Below, piece by piece: positions 50,601-59,600 of a stretch of DNA of 64,000 nt. Location of the stretch: positions 189,413,577 to 189,477,576 of the forward strand of contig NC_053395.1 in NCBI RefSeq assembly GCF_905171765.1, read 5' to 3'. The notes below the pieces were generated by a model. It was not told the DNA's origin. It was given only the letters and a program-made list of their open reading frames with translations, and did not search any database. A program made the translations under genes and the position numbers. Origin of the DNA: Bufo bufo. Lineage: Eukaryota > Chordata > Amphibia > Anura > Bufonidae. The stretch's first letter is position 1. Each line of letters starts with the position of its first letter.

Positions 50601-53600
50601 GTCATCATTTAGCAAAGACTGATAAGATGAAGGAGGAACTGTACTCGGGTGGAGACAGGAGTGCACACAAAAATCATAGGGCTCCATAGCAAAACTTAGA
50701 TTGGCCTTTCATATTTAATTTCATGGCTGTCCTAATTTTTTTAAATACAACCTTTTTGGGGTTTGAGCTCTGGAGTTACAAATCTTCACTTCCCTTTATA
50801 TAATTGTGTCTTCCTGAAGCCACCACTTGGGGGAAGCTCAGTGCATAAGGATTTATACAACTGTAATTGACCTCAATGGAATCTGTAAAACATGTTGACG
50901 CTGTAAGCTCCCCCTAGTGGTGGCTTCTTCCAAACACTATTACAGGCCTCCTACTACCAAGGGCTCTATAGCAGTCACTTTGACTGTCTTTATTGAAGGC
51001 TCACTGCTGCATGGAAATGTTTCAGTCTGACATTAGATTCCAAAGGGACTGCTCTCTGAGTCAGAAAAAGGGGCATGGCACCACAAACAAAACATAATAT
51101 TCTGAGTTCATTATAATAATACAATTTCATGACAATAAGTACTATAGGAACATCATTAAGTGATTTTCTACATAGTATGGAATGCTCCTTGAAGCAGCTG
51201 AGAAAACCAGAAAACTATTGAAACACCCTGAATATAGTCACAGTGACAAAGTTCCCGATTCCATTTAGTTTCCATATAATAGAGAATGACTGTGTAATGA
51301 TGTAGACATCCATTGAATCTAATCCAGCAGAAATGAGTGGGCTGACTATTCCTACTCTCAGGCACCACGAGAACTAGCTAATTCCAAAGTCATCTTCGGC
51401 CCATGTGGTTAACATTACATGATAGTGACAATGACACCGAATTGAGAAAAACCCCAGTGGCTATGAAATATACTGTAACTTTTATGATGTTATCTTGTAG
51501 ATTAGAGATAGAACTGATAGTGGGAATCAGTAGGAACTCTTATCTTATCTTGTATATCCATTATCTCCATCTCTGCAGGTAATGACTTGATAGCATTGTT
51601 ACTTAGCACAATATTGTTGGAAAGATTAGTTCGAGATTGAGAACAAAAATTACCATTACATGTGTTTGCAGTATTATATATAATGACTATTGAATGGTGA
51701 CCATATGATGTATCGTGGATAACACAGGTACAGATGCAGCCAAGGCAACAAGTTTATGATATATGTTCTCTTTCTTATGCCATGCTTTGAAGATAAGCCA
51801 TAATATGCCCATCTATAACTGACCATACCCTTTAAAATAATGTAGTCTAAACCCACCAATAATGGTGGGATTGGCCCAAAGTGAACCGGAGCTGCTCAAT
51901 AATCTACTGAAGGCATAAATTCTGCCCAATCCCCTGAAGACGCCGGGTGACCGGCGAAACATGCCAGGGGCAGACTTTGAGCACGTTGTCTTTTAACACA
52001 GATAGTAATACAGAGAGGAACTATGTAAGGGTACTTTCACACTTGTGGCAGAGGATTCCGGCAGGCAGTTCCGTCGCTGGAACTGCCTGCCGGATCCGGC
52101 AATTCGGATGCAAACTGATGGCATTTGTCAGACAGTGTCATCTGGAAAAACAGATCCGGTATAATTTTTTTTTGCATTTTTAAAGGTTTGCGCATGCACA
52201 GACCAAAAAGCCGGATCCGTTTTTCCGGAACATTTCAATGTAAATTAATGCCGGATCCGGCATTCCGGCAAGTGTTCAGTATTTTTGGCAGAAGATAAAA
52301 CTGCAGCATGCTGCGGTATTTTCTCCATCCAAAAAACGTAAAAGGGACTGAACTGATGCATCCTGAACGGATTGCTCTCCATTCAGAATGCATTAGGATA
52401 AAACTGATCAGTTTTTTTCGGTATTGAGCTCCTAGGACGGAACTCAATACCGGAAAACAAAAACGCTAGTGTGAAAGTACCTTAAAAGAGATTATGTATA
52501 AAGAAAAATTAGACTAAAGATAGTATCAGCTTAGTTGCAGTAGCAGCACCGGTGGCGGCGCGCAGCCATCGACGCTTCAGCAAGTGGAATGTTACCACAC
52601 CATATTGTTGAAGCTAGATAAAGATAGCGGTGTCTTCATATAGTCATCAATTATCTGCAACCCTACTGAGTCTTTTAATACTTATGTTCACCACCTCTAT
52701 AATATTTTATGATAATAAATAAATAAAAGTGAAGTTTTAACTACCAGTTTACAAAGCGTTGGTGGAAAGGATGCTCTGCAGCTGGAAAAATTACAGAGGA
52801 GAGCAACTAAACTGATAAGGGGCCTGGAGGGTTTTAGTTATGAAGAAAGATTAAAAGAATGTAATTTATCTAGTCTTGAGAAAAGACGTCTAAGGGGGGA
52901 CATGATTAACCGATACAAATATATAAATCGGCCCAAAAAAAAATACGGTGAAAAACTGTAAAATGTAAAATGCCCTCAAAAGACAAGGGGGCACTGCATC
53001 CGACTGGAGAAGAAAAAGTTCAGTCTCCAGAAGCATCAAAGCTTCTTTACTGTAAGAATTATGAATCTGTGGAATTGACTTCCTCAGGACGTAGTCACAG
53101 CAGGAACAGTAGACGGTTTTAAAAAGGGTTTAGATGAATTCTTGAAAGTAAATGACATTAATGCTTATGAAAATGTGTAGAAATCTGAGTCTCAATTCCT
53201 TCTGGGATTCGCGTCCCCACCTATCCCTTGGTTGAACTTGATGGATGGATGTCTTTTTTCAACCATATTAACTATGTAACTATGTAACTTCTGCAGTGGC
53301 ACAGGTGCTAATAGAGCACATGTAGTATTTTGACAAATTGTGAATTCAGTATTCTCCTTCTCCTTGGGGGCTCTGTTTTAGAGATAGGTGCGGGTCCCCC
53401 CCCCGGGTGTCAAGTCCTAGCAATATGCCACCAAAGTGCTAGATGGGCCAACTCCTTTTATATCTACTTTGTCAAAGTTGCTGATTGCAGTATACAATGT
53501 CTGTCAAGAACATTCCATTGGAAACGCCATGTTCTCTTTGATACCTTCCCAGTGCTGGAACTGAGGAGCTAAGTGCTCATCCCTCTGTGCATTTTGCCAT

Positions 53601-56600
53601 GGTACCAATACATATATGGCATGGTGGCTCAGTGGTTAGCACTGGTGCCTTGTAGCGCTGGGGTCCTGGTTTCAAATCTAACCAAGGACAACATCTGCAT
53701 GGAGTTTGTATGTTCTCCCCGTGTTTGCGTGGGTTTCCTCCGGGTTCTCCAGTTTCCTCCCAAGACATACTGATAGGGACCTTAGATTGTAAGCTCCAAT
53801 GGGGACAGCTTGATGCTAATGTCTGTAGAGTGCTGTGGAATATGTCAGCGCTTTATAAGTGCTTAAAATAAATTGCATATACCGTACATTGCGCTTGCTT
53901 TTATAGGTAGCTAGCGGAAGGACAACCATTTCAATAGCTCATCGTCTCTCCACGGTCCGGAATGCCGATATAATTGTGGGATTTAGTGGTGGAAGAGCAG
54001 TAGAGAAGGGGACACATGAAGAACTGCTGAAAATTAAAGGCGTTTACTTTACTTTAGTCACCTTACAAAACCAGAATACTTCAACAGGTATGTGAAAAAT
54101 AATACATACAACGGGTTGTTAGTAAGTAGAGTCTGAATGGTTGCTAAGAATTGCATGGGCCCAGTATGTTGCTGCACTGATGCTCTGTTGTAAATGATGT
54201 TTTGTTTTTAGCAGAATTTTGATATCTATTTTTATTTTTATCAAAGAAAAAGTTGCAGATGAAAACCCTGTTGTGGAAAAGACACGGACATTCAGCAGAG
54301 GAAGCTACCAGTCAAGTTTCAGGTCTGTTATTTGATTTTTTAGTGCTATGTAGATAAAGTGCAATCATTTTATAATGAAACATCACATGGTTTTCATTTT
54401 CCATCATTTTCAAGACCTCTGTTCACTCTTGGTAGATTGAATCATTCTTGTTTATGTTCTTTAGATTCAGGAACTAAAAACATGACTAAGGGCTCTTTCA
54501 CACTTGCGTTCTTGTCTTCCGGCATAGAGTTCCGTCGTCGGGGCTCTATGCCGGAAGAATCCTGATCAGGATTATCCTAATGCATTCTGAATGGAGAGAA
54601 ATCCGTTCAGGATGCATCAGGATGTCTTCAGTTCCGGAACGGAACGTTTTTTGGCCGGAGAAAATACCGCAGCATGCTGCGCTTTTTGCTCCGGCCAAAA
54701 ATCCGGAACACTTGCCGCAAGGCCGGATCCGGAATTAATGCCCATTGAAAGGCATTGATCCGGATCCGGCCTTAAGCTAAACATCGTTTCGGTGCATTGC
54801 CGGACCTGACATTTAGCTTTTTCAGAGTGGTTACCATGGCTGCCGGGACGCTAAAGTCCTGGCAGCCATGGTAAAGTGTAGTGGGGAGTGGGGGAGCAGC
54901 ATACTTACCATCCGTGCGGCTCCCGGGGCGCTCCAGAGTGACGTCAGGGCGCCCCAAGCGCATGGATCATGTGATCGCATGGATCACGTCATCCATGCGC
55001 ATGGGGCGCTCTGACGTCATTCTGGAGCGCCCGGGAGCCGCACGGACTGTAAGTATACCGCTCCCCCGCTCCCCCGCTCCCCGCTCCTACTATGGCAACT
55101 AGGACTTTAATAGCGTCCTGGCTGCCATAGTAACACTGAAAGCATTTGGAAGACGGTTCCATCTTCAAATGCTTTCAGTACACTTGCGTTTTTCCGGATC
55201 CGGAGTGTAATTCCGGCAAGTGGAGTACACGCCGGATCCGGACAACGCAAGTGTGAAAGAGGCCTTACTGCCGTAGCTGAGGACTTGTTAGATTGTATCA
55301 GTTTAAGAAATTCTATGTGAACTACACATAAACAGAAGGACAAGTCACTTTTCTGTCCTGGCTCCAGAGGTAGATATTGCCTCACTGACAGCAAGCAGAA
55401 CTCTTGAAACAATTAAGAATTTAAAAACAAATAATAAAGTTGTGTTATATTTTTAGATGCAATATTTCTTCATAATTGCATGTTAGACTGGTTATATTGC
55501 ATTTATCCTTATGGTTATCCATCATACAATACAAATGGCTTCTGCTGTAATGTGAACTAAACCAAAATGATTATCCATTGTCACTAGAGGCTATGTTGCA
55601 ATGTCCATTGTATTGGTAGAAGCTGTGACACCACAGAAGCATGTCCTATTTTGTCCGTGATCATGAATCCCTCACACACGTTATAGTCTAGGGGTTATAT
55701 GCCATCACTGATCATCAGTAGAAGATGCTTTGGAAACTAATTTTCAGTCTAGCAATGTCCTTGGAATATGGATGACACGTGGACCAAACATCCTGGGCAT
55801 CTTTACGGATGAACTACTGACCATATTGTCAATAATGTCTTCACAGACGCGTGAAAAAGGGCCTAATATGTTTACATTTTATCAGATGGAATGGGCTTTT
55901 CAGCATTTAGCTGCCAGCCTGAAGAGACAATTCATCAGGTCATTACAAAAAGAAACATGGTTAACATGAGAAGAATGTATCTGATGTATGGTAGTTTACC
56001 ATAAGCTAGAAAGGGCAAATCAATGTAAGACGTGTCCTACTCGTAGGTCAGCCACATGCAGTGCCCGGCCTTGCAGTATATTAGTATGCAGTGAGGAGTA
56101 TTGGTAAACCATGTAAGGAGAAGAGATAAATCCAGCACTTGGAGAATAAAAAATCTTTTTTATTAGGACAAATTCAAAAAGTTCACAGGCATACATTGCG
56201 GGTCCCCGTCCCCGCCTGCCATTGGCTGCCTCTCCCCAACACCAGATGTTTTCATCCGCGCACGGGGAGAAGCAAAATCGGCGGTGCTGGGCCCAGGAGC
56301 GGTTCAGGGCCTATGGGGGAAATTTTTTAGTCTCGGATAACCCTTTTAATCTGCAGGCAGCATGTTGTAGAGCAGGAGGAGCTGAGCAGATTGATATATA
56401 TTTTGATGGGAAAAGATTCAGTACAACTTGTATTTTTTCCATTTAAATTTCTGCTCATTCTGGGCTTTGAAGTCCAGCAGGAGGTTGTCACGGACGTTCT
56501 CGCGACAGGTGGCAGGAGATCGGTTTGATCTGACATATTTTCTGTTTGGATCAAATGACGTCTGTGTTGTTTCTGGTGCTTGTCGCACCTTCCTTCCCCA

Positions 56601-59600
56601 GGTGTGGCTATTATGGTCATTTTACCTTCTCTATTTATAGTTGGTTCTCCCACAATGCTGTGCGGTTTATAGCTTCAGTTTGAGTTGTGGATAGCTGGTG
56701 TGTGGATCTCAGCTGAGTTCCTGGTGCTGCCATAGCCACTTGAAGTTAAGTGTTTTCTTTTGTATTTTGTTTGGTTGTTTTATGTGTGGCATTTCCCTGT
56801 CATTTGTATTAAGGCCTGAGGGAGACTCCTGTTCGTCCTTCCTTTTGGAGGAACAGGCTGTCTCAGTCCTGACATTAGTACCAGGGTCCTATAGGGTGAG
56901 TTAGGACATTAGGTATTCCTGTGTATGAATTCACCTACCTCTGGGGTCTGTTCATACTGGTAGTTAGTCAGGACTTTGATTAGGGTTTTACCAGGGGGTG
57001 TCCATCTCCTTTTCCTAGTTTCCAGCCTTTAATGCCTCACCCCTTTCCCTCATATGTTCGGTGTGGTGTTTCCCTCCCACACCCGAACGTGACAGAGGTC
57101 CTATCAGTGATTGACAGCTATCTCTGTATACACAATCATAGAGGGAAGGCTGACAATCACTGATAGAACCGCCTCCTGGACTTCAAAGCCCAGAATGAGC
57201 AGGAATATAAATGGAAAAAATGCAAGTGGTACTGAATCTTTTCTTCTAATACATGCTACATCCAATTCAATGTGAAAGGTCCCCTTCAAAAGCAGAGGTA
57301 ACAGAGCTGAATTTGTTGTGTAAATACTTATTTTTTTCTTTAAAATTTTCTAAAAGTTATTCCCAATATTTTACTTGCCGTCCTGCAGATACCATATTGT
57401 AAAGGCAAACAGCTTTGCAGCATCAGCCCTGCTATACTTGATGCATGGTAGACATATGGACATACTAAAGCACTTTTTTGGACACACATCAGAATTTTAT
57501 TTTTTAAATCTTCTGTTGCGTGTCTTGTCTGAGTTACATGCTTTATTGTAAGTCTGAAAGAATACCTGTCAATACAAGTAGATGTATGTTTGATGTAGTA
57601 AATCAGTGTGTAATCTTCATATTTGGGGACTCTGCATATTTTCATTATGTAACTGAATGGCTGAGCTCTTATCATGCTGTGTGCGCTGAACAATCAGATT
57701 GCTTCCCCTGCTGCTCCCCTCTATCTTTCACAGCAGTCTGGTACACAGGCAGAGATAGAGAAGCTGCAGCACCATCCCCCTCCTCCCATCCCTTTGTTTT
57801 AAGTTTCTTTGTTACTAAAGACAGGCTTTTTTTTAAGAAGGTATGTGACAACCTCAAACCTAAATGTAATCAGAAATATATGATATCACTTATTAGTGCC
57901 ATATATGTTTTACAGGAACACCCTTCGTCTTCGTTCCAAATCCCAGCTCTCTAATGTCTTTCCAGATGCCCTATCTGCTACTGTAAATGGGTCACCTGGT
58001 CTACAAATAAATGATACCGATGAGTCAGAGGACCTTGAACAATCACAGACTCAAAAGAAGGTAACAATGACATCCCTGCATGCACTTCAATACCTGGATC
58101 AGGGCCGTCTTTAATTTTGATTGGACCCTGGGCAAGAATTTACCTGGGCCCCCTGGATCCCACCTTCCCACACCCTATCATGCAATCACGCCCTCCACCA
58201 CAACACACAACACCCCCCCTTCTCCAACCACCCAGCACCCTTACTCACATAAAACAAGTAATATATGGTATATAATATAGCTTACAGTGAATTACTGTAA
58301 ATACTTACAGTTCTGAAGACTCCAGCAGGCTCAGGATCAGTGCTCTGTGCAGCTGGGCTCAGGGTTTGAAGTGGGCACCACTCTGCAGTTCAGGAAGGAA
58401 ACCGGAGCTTGGCTCACCCTAGCATTACATTGCCTCCGCGTAACGTCACGGCGCGCGGCGTACGCAAAGGGCAGGGGAGGTCGGAAGGAAGAAAGTAAGT
58501 CCTTCACTATGCGAGCCATGCCGCTTGCATAGTGAAGGATAGGATCGGGACACGGAGCCGGCGGAGCAGAGGCAAGATATTTTACAACGATGTCATTGAA
58601 TTTGTGGGGAGTGGCCAGCAGGTGGCCGTGACGGTCATATTGGTGTTTGACCGTGACACGGTTGCCGTGCAGACTTGTTGCTTGTGGCAACGTGTTGTTG
58701 GCAGTTTGCATGTGCACTTCCCCTTTTAGGTTTGCCTCCCTGCTGTTTGGTGAGCAAGGGGTTAACTTTCTTGCTAGTGGGGATTAAGGTGTTTCCTGGG
58801 TGTGACCACGGGCTTGATATATACCTGTGGCTTGCTGGCTGAGGGCAGTTGTACTACAGCCTTGCTTGGTGTTGGAGCTTTGCTCCTTGCCTGGGTGTTT
58901 CTGCCCAGTCCTTGAGGGCCACCTTATGGAACATAAATTGTCCTCCCTTACGTACCCTCCATGTACCTTTACCCTCACTTGTTGTATGTGTGGTGTAAGT
59001 TTATGTTCTGGTTGTGTGAAGCGTTTTGTTGGTTGTTACATGTCTGGGCTGTTGTTGGTGTTGGTCCCTGCATGTATGCTATTCATCACCCAGGATGTTG
59101 ATACCTCCGGAAGGGGGCTTGTTTCCCGGAGGGGTGAACCATAAATCTGGATGCAATGCTGCCTATTGCTGCTGTGCACCTTGCTGTGTGCTGGATTCCG
59201 GTGTGCGGTGTTGTTTGTACGGTGTCCTATTTTGTGTGTGGGTACCTGTACTTATGCACGGGTTCCAGTCGTGGTGGCTGCGGCAGGTAAGTGTTTTTCT
59301 GGTGTTCTTATCTGCCGACTCTGTTTCTGTATTCAGTCATCCACTTTTCCCTGCAGCTAGGCCTGTGGAGACTCTGGTTCATCCGTGTCTTTAATGAACC
59401 TGTTTGTCTCTTGTCCCTGTCTACTAACCTCAGGGATATTCAGGAATTTCAGGGTTCTGAGGTTCCAGTGTATGGGCCCTCCTACCTTAAGGGTCGGCTC
59501 ATACAGTTAGGAGAACAGGGCCAGATTTAGGGATGCTATAGGCGGTGACCAGCTCCCTTTTCTTGGCAGCCTGGTCTAGTTGCTACCCCTATCCCTTTTA

